Assembly: GCA_945917475.1 (NCBI GenBank)
Contig: CAMEHL010000005.1
Span: 1 to 33,950, forward strand
DNA from: an uncultured Clostridia bacterium
GTDB lineage: Bacteria > Bacillota > Clostridia > Christensenellales > Borkfalkiaceae
Length of the DNA: 33,950 nucleotides
Reading direction: 5' to 3'
The notes beneath the pieces were generated by a model. That model had not been told where the DNA came from, did no database searches, and was given only the letters and a program-made list of their open reading frames with translations. The translations under genes were made by a program, and so were the position numbers. Position 1 is the stretch's first letter; each line of letters begins with the position of its first letter. This document shows, piece after piece, positions 8,196 through 16,600 of this stretch.

Positions 8196-9368
8196 ATGGG
8201 CAAAAACGCAAATTTAAGCAATGCCAAAAACGCAAAGAACGACGAGTTTTACACGCAACTCGCCGACATTGAGAACGAATTAAGGCACTATAAAGCGGAC
8301 TTTTACGGAAAAACCGTTCTCTGCAACTGCGACGACCCGTTTGAAAGCAATTTCTTTAAGTATTTCGCTATGAACTTTAATCATCTGCGATTAAATAAAC
8401 TTATCTGCACGAGTTACGACGATTCGCCCGTCGCATATACACAGTTATCCCTGCTCGACGATATCCCCGACAGAGTTATCCCTAACAGCGTAAGAAAAGC
8501 GTATAAAATAGAAATCACCGAAGTTGACGACTACAACAAAGACGGCGCGGTTGATTTGGCGGACGTTGAGTTTTTGCTTAAAAACGATAAAAACACTTTA
8601 AAACTGTTAAACGGCGACGGCGACTTCCGCTCGTCCGAATGTATAGAACTTTTAATGCAAGCGGATATCGTGGTAACCAATCCCCCGTTTTCGCTTTTCA
8701 GAGAATACGTCGCGCAACTGATAGAATACGACAAAAAGTTTATTATAATAGGCAATATGAACGCCATAACTTACAAAGAAATTTTTCCGTTAATTAAAGA
8801 CGGAAAATTATGGACGGGGTTTTCATTTAATAAGACGGTAGAATTTATTATGTCTGACAGTTATGAGTTAAAAGGAAAAGCGTATATCGACAAGCAAGGA
8901 AGAAAACACGGATTTGTTCCCGCTATAAACTGGTATACGAACGTAGATATAATTAAACGACACGAAGACTTGCCGCTATATAAAAGTTTCTCTCCGCAGG
9001 AATACCCTAAATACGATAATTACGACGCAATCGAAGTAAGCAAAGTTGCCGATATACCTTACGATTACGAAGGTTTTATGGGCGTTCCTATTACTTTTCT
9101 CGACAAGTACAACCCGGAACAGTTTGAAATAATAGGGCTGCTTCAATCGAGCGACGAAAAACTCGCGGGCGTTCCTATTTTGAGAATATATAACGATTTT
9201 AAAGAAATGCGGCAGGATATGACTTTTACGGGCTGTTCGGGCGTAAAGGCAAACGGTAATCCCGTACTTCCGGGAAAATCCCAAAGGGGTAATTTTTTAT
9301 ATAATCCGGACACAAACGAATATGTACATTCCGCTTACGCGAGAATACTGATAAGGAGAAGAAAATAA
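8196..9368 (+). CDS. adenine-specific DNA methyltransferase, M.EcoRI family
   Basis: ATG at 8196 with RBS AAAGGAG; 'NLSNAKNAKNDEFYTQLADIENELRHY', catalytic 'DIVVTNPPFSLFREY'. The ORF-track start at 8094 lies inside the leader RNA. Confidence 0.88.
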   Translation: MGKNANLSNAKNAKNDEFYTQLADIENELRHYKADFYGKTVLCNCDDPFESNFFKYFAMNFNHLRLNKLICTSYDDSPVAYTQLSLLDDIPDRVIPNSVRKAYKIEITEVDDYNKDGAVDLADVEFLLKNDKNTLKLLNGDGDFRSSECIELLMQADIVVTNPPFSLFREYVAQLIEYDKKFIIIGNMNAITYKEIFPLIKDGKLWTGFSFNKTVEFIMSDSYELKGKAYIDKQGRKHGFVPAINWYTNVDIIKRHEDLPLYKSFSPQEYPKYDNYDAIEVSKVADIPYDYEGFMGVPITFLDKYNPEQFEIIGLLQSSDEKLAGVPILRIYNDFKEMRQDMTFTGCSGVKANGNPVLPGKSQRGNFLYNPDTNEYVHSAYARILIRRRK

Positions 9369-10477
9369 TGAAAATCGAACTTCACGAAATTAAAATAGGA
9401 GAAGTGGTAGACGGTTACGTCGACAGTCAGGAAAACGGCGTGGTCGGGTACGGCGGCAAACTCAACATACGCCCCGCGTTTCAGCGCGAGTTCATTTATA
9501 AAGACGTTCAGCGTAACGCCGTTATCGAGACGGTGCTTAAAGGTTTTCCGCTCAACGTTATGTATTGGGTTAAAGACGACAACGGCAATTACGAACTTTT
9601 AGACGGGCAACAGCGCACTGTCAGCATTTGTCAGTACGTTACGGGTGATTTTTCGCTCGATGACCGTTATTTCCACAGCCTTACGAATACGGAACGGAGC
9701 AGCATTCTCGACTATCCCCTTATGATTTACATCTGCTCGGGAAACGATAAAGAAAAACTCGAGTGGTTCAAAACGATAAACATTGCCGGGGTGCGGCTTA
9801 AAAATCAGGAACTCCGTAACGCCGTTTACACAGGCGCATGGCTCTCGGACGCCAAACGCTACTTCTCCAAAATAGGATGCGTTGCGTATCTGCTCGCCAA
9901 CAAATACCTTATCGGCGAAGTGAACAGGCAAGATTATCTCGAAACCGCCCTGTCCTGGATTGCCGCAAAAGAAAATACGGTTATAGAAAAATATATGTCC
10001 GTTCATCAGCACGATTCGCACGCAACGCCGCTCTGGCAATATTTTCAGTCGGTTATCGCCTGGGTGAAGACCATATTCCCCGTTTATCGCAAAGAAATGA
10101 AAGGTTTGCCCTGGGGCATTCTGTATAACGATTACGGCGGCAACGTGTATGACCCGCAGATTATGGAAGAGAAAATCGCAAGTTTAATGCAGGACGACGA
10201 CGTAACCAGACGTTCCGGAATCTACGAATATTTATTGTCGGGGAACGAAAAACATCTCAATATCCGCGCTTTTTCGGACAACGAAAAGCGGCAGGCATAC
10301 GAGCGGCAAGGCGGAATATGTCCCCTTTGCGTCAATGAACACCGCGAAAAAACGCATTACGAAATAGAAGAAATGGAAGCCGACCACGTAACCCCCTGGT
10401 GCGAAGGCGGAAAAACAAACGCGGACAACTGTCAGATGCTTTGCAAAGAGCACAACAGAAGAAAATCGGACAAATGA
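9368..10477 (+). CDS. DUF262 (ParB/Srx-fold) + C-terminal HNH nuclease protein
   Basis: N-terminal 'IRPAFQREFIYKD...ELLDGQQRTVSI' DUF262 signature; C-terminal HNH 'CPLCVNEHREKTHYEIEEMEADHVTPWCEGGKTNADNCQMLCKEHNRRKSDK'; TAATG stop/start overlap with the MTase gene. Confidence 0.88.
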   Translation: MKIELHEIKIGEVVDGYVDSQENGVVGYGGKLNIRPAFQREFIYKDVQRNAVIETVLKGFPLNVMYWVKDDNGNYELLDGQQRTVSICQYVTGDFSLDDRYFHSLTNTERSSILDYPLMIYICSGNDKEKLEWFKTINIAGVRLKNQELRNAVYTGAWLSDAKRYFSKIGCVAYLLANKYLIGEVNRQDYLETALSWIAAKENTVIEKYMSVHQHDSHATPLWQYFQSVIAWVKTIFPVYRKEMKGLPWGILYNDYGGNVYDPQIMEEKIASLMQDDDVTRRSGIYEYLLSGNEKHLNIRAFSDNEKRQAYERQGGICPLCVNEHREKTHYEIEEMEADHVTPWCEGGKTNADNCQMLCKEHNRRKSDK

Positions 10478-10563
10478 CGACTCTATCCACCGTCCGCCCA
10501 TAAAACCGTATAAAAATCTTATTAGAAAAATGTTTATTTTTTCACGATTCGATAGATTTAAAC

Positions 10564-10585
10564 CATTACACGATTTCGTGTAATG
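10564..10585. repeat. palindrome CATTACACGA-TT-TCGTGTAATG
   Basis: Perfect 10-bp arms; core TTACACGAwwTCGTGTAA is shared with 10744-10783. Confidence 0.85.
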
Positions 10586-10743
10586 AGCATAATTATATAT
10601 AAATTAAGCATTATACAATCATACAAATTCTCTCATTATAAAGCCACTCACAAATTACACAATTTCTTTTAATAAAAATTGTATAAATAACGATTAACCC
10701 TGCACCTATAATACACATATCTACTGAAATATACATTTTATGT

Positions 10744-10783
10744 ATAATAACCCGTTACACGAAATCGTGTAACGGGTTATTAT
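10744..10783. terminator. 19-bp-arm palindrome, probable bidirectional terminator
   Basis: ATAATAACCCGTTACACGA-AA-TCGTGTAACGGGTTATTAT, perfect inverted repeat between the DUF262-HNH gene and the minus-strand lipoprotein frame. Confidence 0.7.
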
Positions 10784-10795
10784 TACGCATATAAG

Positions 10796-10930
10796 TTATT
10801 CCGCAGCCTGTTTTTCCGCTTTTTCCGTTCCGTCGGAACCGCAAGCCGTAAGGGCACATATAGGACCCGCCAGCATTGCAGATAAAGCAATCGCTACAAT
10901 TTTTTTCCTAATAAAATTCTTCTTTTTCTT
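10796..10930 (-). pseudogene. small lipoprotein frame lacking an ATG/GTG/TTG start
   Basis: In-frame translation KKKKNFIRKKIVAIALSAMLAGPICALTACGSDGTEKAEKQAAE* has a lipoprotein signal peptide with lipobox LTAC, but a TAA codon precedes the first Lys and no standard start lies upstream of the signal. Confidence 0.5.
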
Positions 10931-10937
10931 TTAACCG

Positions 10938-11531
10938 TTAAGCCTTTTTCTCTTTTTCCAGAAGTTCGACGATTTTCTTTAACAGGTCGGTTTCGGTGGG
11001 ATTCGCTTCGCGTTCTTTTCTGGCTTTTTCATCCGCTTCCGCTTTTTCTTTTTCTGCCTGTTCGGCGGCGAGTTTATCCTTTTCGGCGACGTATTCTTTC
11101 ACTTTATCGGCGTCGAAAAGGCTGATTTTACGTCTTTTTAACTCTTTTTTATCTTCTTTGGTCAATTTTTTATAGTCTTTAGTAAGTTTTTCGCCGCTTT
11201 CCTGAACTTTGTTTATCGCCTTGACGATAGTAAACAACACGAGCGCGACGAGTAAAAAGTTGATAATCGCGCTGATGAACGCGCCCCAGTCAATATAGAT
11301 TGCGTTTGCGATATCGGACGCGTCGCCCACGAGAAAGGTATAAACGCCTTCTATTCCGCCCTTAGAGCCCGACACGAGAAAGATAATCCAGTTGATGAGC
11401 GGTTGAAGAATATACTTGGTAAGACCGTTGACGATTGCGGTGAATGCTCCGCCGACGATAACGCCGACCGCCATATCGAGAACGTTGCCGCGCGTAATGA
11501 ATTTTTTAAATTCTCCGAAAAATTTTTTCAT
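10938..11531 (-). CDS. mscL: large-conductance mechanosensitive channel MscL
   Basis: 'EFKKFITRGNVLDMAVGVIVGGAFTAIVNGL' MscL signature; long charged C-terminal helix. Confidence 0.93.
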   Translation of the reverse strand: MKKFFGEFKKFITRGNVLDMAVGVIVGGAFTAIVNGLTKYILQPLINWIIFLVSGSKGGIEGVYTFLVGDASDIANAIYIDWGAFISAIINFLLVALVLFTIVKAINKVQESGEKLTKDYKKLTKEDKKELKRRKISLFDADKVKEYVAEKDKLAAEQAEKEKAEADEKARKEREANPTETDLLKKIVELLEKEKKA

Positions 11532-11579
11532 TTGTTTCTCCTTTGCTTTATAAAATTTACTCTCTTTTTAAATGCGGAA

Positions 11580-11720
11580 TTATCGCCGCGTTTTACGCGT
11601 TTTAAGGTTATTGAGTTTTTTCACGAGCGCGGCGCACTCTCTCGGCGCGGCGCAGGCGAGCGCGTTTATAAGTTCTCTTTCCCGTATACGGGCTTGCGAT
11701 TGCGTAAAATCTTCTTTCAT
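11580..11720 (-). CDS. small hypothetical protein (46 aa)
   Basis: MKEDFTQSQARIRERELINALACAAPRECAALVKKLNNLKTRKTRR*, ATG preceded by AAGGGG; lies between uppP and mscL on the same strand. Confidence 0.45.
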   Translation of the reverse strand: MKEDFTQSQARIRERELINALACAAPRECAALVKKLNNLKTRKTRR

Positions 11721-11729
11721 AACGACCCC

Positions 11730-12515
11730 TTATTTCCCGATAATCGCCGTAATCACGGTAAAGATTGCCATAACGCCGAGATACAGCGAAAACCATTTAA
11801 AGTTTGCTTTTCTTATTAATTTGAGCATAAAAGTGATTGCTATGTATCCGGTAACCGCGGCGGTTATCACGCCAAACAGGAGCGGAAGAACGTCGACGTT
11901 TCCTATCGTGCCTGCCTTGACGCATTTAACGCTTTCGAGCAGCGCCGCCGCCAGAATAACGGGCACGCTCATCAAAAACGTAAAATTAGCGTTCGAGTCT
12001 CCTTTCACTTTTGCGAGAATACCGAAAGAAGAAGTGGTGCCGCTTCTCGAAACGCCCGGGAACACGCCCACCGCCTGACCGCAACCCATAATAAACGCGG
12101 TTTTAAGGTTCACGTCGTTGACGAGCGCGGTTTTTTTAGCGCGCCGTTCGGCAAACAGCAGTTCCGCCGCCGTGAACGCGAACGCGATGGCGAGCAGCCA
12201 TATATGTTCTGAAAAGAGCGCGTCAAGATCCACCGCGACGGCGAGAATTATGCCGATTACGCCCGCGGGAACGGTCGCGACGACGAGATACAAAAGTTTG
12301 TTGAACGGTTTTTTAAACAGCGATATGATTTCTCTCCATAAGACGACGATTACGGGCAGAAGCGTGCCTAAATGCAGCATTACGCTGTAAAACACGACGT
12401 TGTTTTCTATGCCGAGCCAGTGCTGCAACAGAATAAGGTGTCCGCTGGACGACACGGGCAGAAATTCCGCCAGTCCCTGTACCGCCCCGAGTATTATAGC
12501 CTGCCATACGTTCAT
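11730..12515 (-). CDS. uppP: undecaprenyl-diphosphatase UppP/BacA
   Basis: 'GAVQGLAEFLPVSSSGHLIL' and 'GVFPGVSRSGTT' motifs. Confidence 0.95.
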   Translation of the reverse strand: MNVWQAIILGAVQGLAEFLPVSSSGHLILLQHWLGIENNVVFYSVMLHLGTLLPVIVVLWREIISLFKKPFNKLLYLVVATVPAGVIGIILAVAVDLDALFSEHIWLLAIAFAFTAAELLFAERRAKKTALVNDVNLKTAFIMGCGQAVGVFPGVSRSGTTSSFGILAKVKGDSNANFTFLMSVPVILAAALLESVKCVKAGTIGNVDVLPLLFGVITAAVTGYIAITFMLKLIRKANFKWFSLYLGVMAIFTVITAIIGK

Positions 12516-12661
12516 AATTACTTTCTCCTTTTAACTGCTTTTAACGGCGACGCATTAGCGCGGTTGCACCGCAGTGCGTTCGCATACGGCGTTTGCCGTT
12601 TTGTTTTTTTATTGCCGCGTTTTAATCGCGCGTTACGCGTTTTTGACTTATATCTTTAATT

Positions 12662-13597
12662 TTACGTTTTATCCGCCTTAACGCCCGCTTTATTATCTTT
12701 CACGTTATTTATTTTATTAGTGATAAGTCTTATAAATTCCCGCACGGCGAAAGTCAGATTCTCGTCTTTGGGAAGCGCGAGCCCTATCGCGCGCGACGGA
12801 AGCGCGGGGTCGGTCTTTATCTCTTTGAGTTCGCCCGCCGCCAACTCTCTCGCGACGAATTCCCGCGGGATACACGCTATGCCTATGCCGTTTTTGGCGA
12901 GTTCCGCCATAAGTTCTAAACTTTTAAGTTCTATTTCGGGATGTAAATGCACGCCCTGGCTCCCCGCGAACGATACAATCGCCTGTTGAGTTGCCGCAGA
13001 CGTTTCAAGCATTAAAAGCGGGTAATCCTGCAACCGTTTAAGATCTATCACGCCGCTCGTCAACTCATCGAAGTTATCGTTCGCCACGAACGCGTCGTGC
13101 AGTTGCATTACCGAACTTAAAAGGTTTATGTCGCTGTCGTCTATCGGGAGATTGACGAAGCCCACGTCGCCTTTCTTGTTTTTCAGCGAGTCTATCGTTT
13201 CCGCCGAAGTGCCGTTCATCAGCACGAGATTTACGTCGGGATACTTTTCGTGGTACTCTTTTATGAACGGAATAAGAAAATGCGTGCTTACCGTGTCGGA
13301 CGCGCATATTCTCACAACGCCCGTAGCGGTGTCTTTCAGTTCCGCGTATTTGGACTCCGCTTCGTCGAACAGTTTAAGCGCCTTTTCCACTATGGGAAAA
13401 ATCTGTTTTCCGCCCGTTTCGGACAGTTCCACGCCCTTGTGCGTGCGGTAAAAAAGCGTTCCGCCGAGTTGACTTTCGAGTTGCTTTATCGCCTGCGAAA
13501 CGGCGGGTTGAGAAATGAAAAGTTCTTCCGCCGCTTTGGTCAGACTGCCGCACTTGGCGACGGCGTAAAACACTCTGTACAATTCGAGATTTACCAT
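12662..13597 (-). CDS. LysR-family transcriptional regulator
   Basis: N-terminal HTH 'VAKCGSLTKAAEELFISQPAVSQAIKQLESQLGGTLFYRTHKGVELSETG'. Confidence 0.92.
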   Translation of the reverse strand: MVNLELYRVFYAVAKCGSLTKAAEELFISQPAVSQAIKQLESQLGGTLFYRTHKGVELSETGGKQIFPIVEKALKLFDEAESKYAELKDTATGVVRICASDTVSTHFLIPFIKEYHEKYPDVNLVLMNGTSAETIDSLKNKKGDVGFVNLPIDDSDINLLSSVMQLHDAFVANDNFDELTSGVIDLKRLQDYPLLMLETSAATQQAIVSFAGSQGVHLHPEIELKSLELMAELAKNGIGIACIPREFVARELAAGELKEIKTDPALPSRAIGLALPKDENLTFAVREFIRLITNKINNVKDNKAGVKADKT

Positions 13598-13687
13598 AAA
13601 ATTCTCCTGCAGCGACTGTGCCGCTATCCACAAAACCCCGCGTAATTATGGAACGAGCCGACCGTTCCGCTGCTATTTTTATTCCGT

Positions 13688-14083
13688 TCAGTAACCCCGT
13701 CTTACCGACGCGGCTATTACGAACAATACGAAGAAAAAAACTGCGGAAAGAGCAAAAAGCGCGCGGGCGCAGATTGTTGCGGCTTTACTCTCCGTCTTTA
13801 CCGCGTTTATAACGGACGCTATGACCGAACAGACTATAATCGCGAACGACAGGTACATAAGAAAGGACAGATTTTCAGTCCCGAGATTATCCGCAATGCT
13901 GTAATAATAGTCGGTTCTCGACGTTAAAAACTCGCCCGTTATTTCGGAATAACCCGGCAAAACAGCGATATCGTGAAAACATTTTATGAAAAACGCGGGA
14001 ACAAAAAACAGGTTAATCGCGATTTCGCCGACGGATATCCAAAACGCGCTCTTTTTTAAATAAGATTTACCGTTAGAAACCAT
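13688..14083 (-). CDS. hypothetical membrane protein
   Basis: ~131 aa with three hydrophobic segments; ATG at 14083. Confidence 0.55.
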   Translation of the reverse strand: MVSNGKSYLKKSAFWISVGEIAINLFFVPAFFIKCFHDIAVLPGYSEITGEFLTSRTDYYYSIADNLGTENLSFLMYLSFAIIVCSVIASVINAVKTESKAATICARALFALSAVFFFVLFVIAASVRRGY

Positions 14084-14085
14084 TA

Positions 14086-14122
14086 TCATATCCCCCTGCC
14101 CCTTACTCTTTAAGGGGTGGTT
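14086..14122. repeat. direct repeat copy 1
   Basis: TCATATCCCCCTGCCCCTTACTCTTTAAGGGGTGGTT; near-identical copy at 14287-14324. Confidence 0.85.
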
Positions 14123-14219
14123 TGGTTGAAAAGTTTTATTCTGCGTTTCCCGAGTTTCTCCGCCCGATTAAAAAGTCGTTGCCTTCGTTCGCCGAGTTTT
14201 TCTTTTTATGCTTTTTTTC

Positions 14220-14264
14220 GTAAGGGGAAGGGACTGTTTTCCGAGTCCGTCCCTTTCCCCTTAC
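14220..14264. repeat. inverted repeat / hairpin
   Basis: GTAAGGGGAAGGGAC ... GTCCCTTTCCCCTTAC (one-base bulge). Confidence 0.75.
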
Positions 14265-14286
14265 TATCCCTTTCCCTGAAAACTCC

Positions 14287-14324
14287 TCATATCCCCCTGC
14301 CCCCTTATTCTTTAAGGGGTGGTT
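14287..14324. repeat. direct repeat copy 2
   Basis: TCATATCCCCCTGCCCCCTTATTCTTTAAGGGGTGGTT, one insertion and one substitution relative to copy 1. Confidence 0.85.
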
Positions 14325-14400
14325 GCGGACAGGCGTGAACGACTGTTCATAACTGTTCGCGCAAGTTCTTTTGACAAAGTATTGCGTGATGATAACGTCG

Positions 14401-15735
14401 TTATTTCCCTACGCAGAACTTGCTGAATATATTATCTATTATATCTTCCGTTGCGGTCTTGCCCGTTATCTCGCCTAAACTTTCCCAGGCGGATTTTACG
14501 TCTATGGAAAGAACGTCGAGCGGCTGAACGCCCACGGCGGACAGCGCGGAAATCAGACTCTCGCGGGCGCGTTTAAGCGCGGACAAGTGTCGTTCTTCGC
14601 ACAGATAGTCGGCGGAAGTATCGACTTTGCCCACGGCTTTTTCAAAAATAATCTCTTTTAACTTTTCTATATTTTCGCCTGTCGCGGCGGAAACGTAAAT
14701 ATCCGCTCTCGAATCGGCGTAATCGTGCGCGTCGCACTTATTCACGGCAAAAACACAGTTTTCGCCGCTCACCGAAGAATAAATTTTTTCGTCTTCGCCG
14801 TCCATTGCGCCGCCATCCGCAACGAAAAGAATAACGTCGCTCTCTCTCGCGATTTTTTCGGACAGTTTAACGCCTAAATTTTCCACTTCGTCGTCCGTTT
14901 CGCGTATGCCGGCGGTGTCGTAAAAATTAAACCGCACGCCGTTATAGTCTATCGAACCTTCAACCACGTCTCGCGTAGTGCCGGCAATGCCCGAAACGAT
15001 AGCCTTGTCGTAATTTAAAAGGGCGTTTAACACAGAACTCTTGCCCGTGTTGGGTTTGCCGACGATGCCGACCTTGACGCCGCTTTTTAAAACTCTCCCC
15101 GTCTTAAAAGACGAGATAAGCGCGTCCGTACGGGCAAGCACGTCTTCTAAATCGCCCGTAACGGCGGTTTCGGACGTTTTCTCTAAATCTTCTTCGGGGA
15201 AGTCCATATCCGCGTCTATCTGCGAAAGCGCGTCTAAAAGCGCGTCCTGCATTTCGCCCACTTTACGGGTAAGTTTTTCGCGGTACAGGGCGTAACCGGC
15301 GCGTACGCCGCTTTCCGTTTCGCTGTTTATCATATCGATAAGCCCTTCCGCGGAAGCGAGCGAAAGTTTGCCGTTCATAAACGCGCGCCTCGTGAACTCG
15401 CCGCGCTCGGCGAGCCTTGCGCCCGAACGGAGTATTTTTTCAAGCACGCCCCTGACGATAGCCGTGCCGCCGTGGGTGTGAAATTCCACAACGTCTTCGC
15501 CCGTGAAGGATTTGGGCGCTTTAAAATACACGCACATTCCGTAATCGGAAAACCCGTCCGCGTTAATCTCCCCGACGTACATTTTATTCGGCTCGAAATC
15601 GCCGACGGGCGTTTTACCTGCGGGCGTAAACAGTTTTTCGGCGACCGACAAAGGCGAATCGCCGCTTATACGTATAACCGCAACACCCGCCGCCCCGAGA
15701 GCGGTGGATATTGCGGCGATATTGTCGTTATTCAT
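14401..15735 (-). CDS. mnmE: tRNA uridine-5-carboxymethylaminomethyl(34) GTPase MnmE
   Basis: 'MNNDNIAAISTALGAAGVAVIRISG', GTPase motifs 'GKPNTGKSSVLNAL', 'DTAGIRETDDEVE', C-terminal 'IFSKFCVGK'. Confidence 0.96.
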   Translation of the reverse strand: MNNDNIAAISTALGAAGVAVIRISGDSPLSVAEKLFTPAGKTPVGDFEPNKMYVGEINADGFSDYGMCVYFKAPKSFTGEDVVEFHTHGGTAIVRGVLEKILRSGARLAERGEFTRRAFMNGKLSLASAEGLIDMINSETESGVRAGYALYREKLTRKVGEMQDALLDALSQIDADMDFPEEDLEKTSETAVTGDLEDVLARTDALISSFKTGRVLKSGVKVGIVGKPNTGKSSVLNALLNYDKAIVSGIAGTTRDVVEGSIDYNGVRFNFYDTAGIRETDDEVENLGVKLSEKIARESDVILFVADGGAMDGEDEKIYSSVSGENCVFAVNKCDAHDYADSRADIYVSAATGENIEKLKEIIFEKAVGKVDTSADYLCEERHLSALKRARESLISALSAVGVQPLDVLSIDVKSAWESLGEITGKTATEDIIDNIFSKFCVGK

Positions 15736-16579
15736 CTTTATCGTCTTCGTCTTTTCCGTTCGGGCGGTCGGACGAGAAATCGGAGAACGGGTCCCCCGGG
15801 TCTTTCTCTCCGCGCCCGGCAAATTCTTCAAAGGGGTATTCGGGCGGTTTTTCCGTGTTCGGCGGAGTCCGCCCGTAATAATCGCCGTAATAGCGCGACC
15901 TTAAATAGTCGGCGTAGTTCATTGCAGGTTTGTTTCTCACCGCGAAAACGAATACGGGGAAAAGCCCCATAAACGACAGCACGGCAGCCAGAACGTAATG
16001 CTGCGGCCAGAATTTTCTGAAAAGGCTTATATACACGAAAACCGTAAGCACCATAGTAACGAGCGAAATCACGTTATTGACGTAATAAATAACGTCCGTG
16101 GCGACTTTAACCGCGTTATAGTCGGAATACGGATTTAAAAAGTCGTCTCCGACGGATATTCTTAAAAGTCCGCTTTCTTCCACAAACGTAACCGTGCCGC
16201 CCTGAGAGATATAGCCGATTACGGGGATATAGTTCAAAGAATAGTATACCGCGTTCAGAACCCCTTCCAAGGCGAACACTATAAGCGCGGCGAGCGCGAT
16301 ACTCTTAAACGACAGCCCGAAAAAGCGACAGTCGGCAATAAGCATACAGGCGACGTATATCCAGGCGCACGGAATCCAAGCCAGAAACGCGTGTTTTACG
16401 CCGTTCTTTTTCGCGAGAACGAAAAGTCCTATCGACCTTAAAAGGTAAAACGCGAGCGAAACCGCCAAAGAACAGCATATAATTGCGATAAGTCCGCCGA
16501 AAGACAACATATTCGCGTAAGTAATGCCGTCTACGGCGACTCTTATCCCGTCTTTAATATTGATTGCTATTTCAAGCAT
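15728..16579 (-). CDS. hypothetical multi-pass membrane protein with acidic/proline-rich tail
   Basis: 283-aa ORF with several hydrophobic segments, overlapping the mnmE start by 8 bp. Confidence 0.6.
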   Translation of the reverse strand: MLEIAINIKDGIRVAVDGITYANMLSFGGLIAIICCSLAVSLAFYLLRSIGLFVLAKKNGVKHAFLAWIPCAWIYVACMLIADCRFFGLSFKSIALAALIVFALEGVLNAVYYSLNYIPVIGYISQGGTVTFVEESGLLRISVGDDFLNPYSDYNAVKVATDVIYYVNNVISLVTMVLTVFVYISLFRKFWPQHYVLAAVLSFMGLFPVFVFAVRNKPAMNYADYLRSRYYGDYYGRTPPNTEKPPEYPFEEFAGRGEKDPGDPFSDFSSDRPNGKDEDDKDE

Positions 16580-16600
16580 CTATAATAACCCCCTTCGGGC

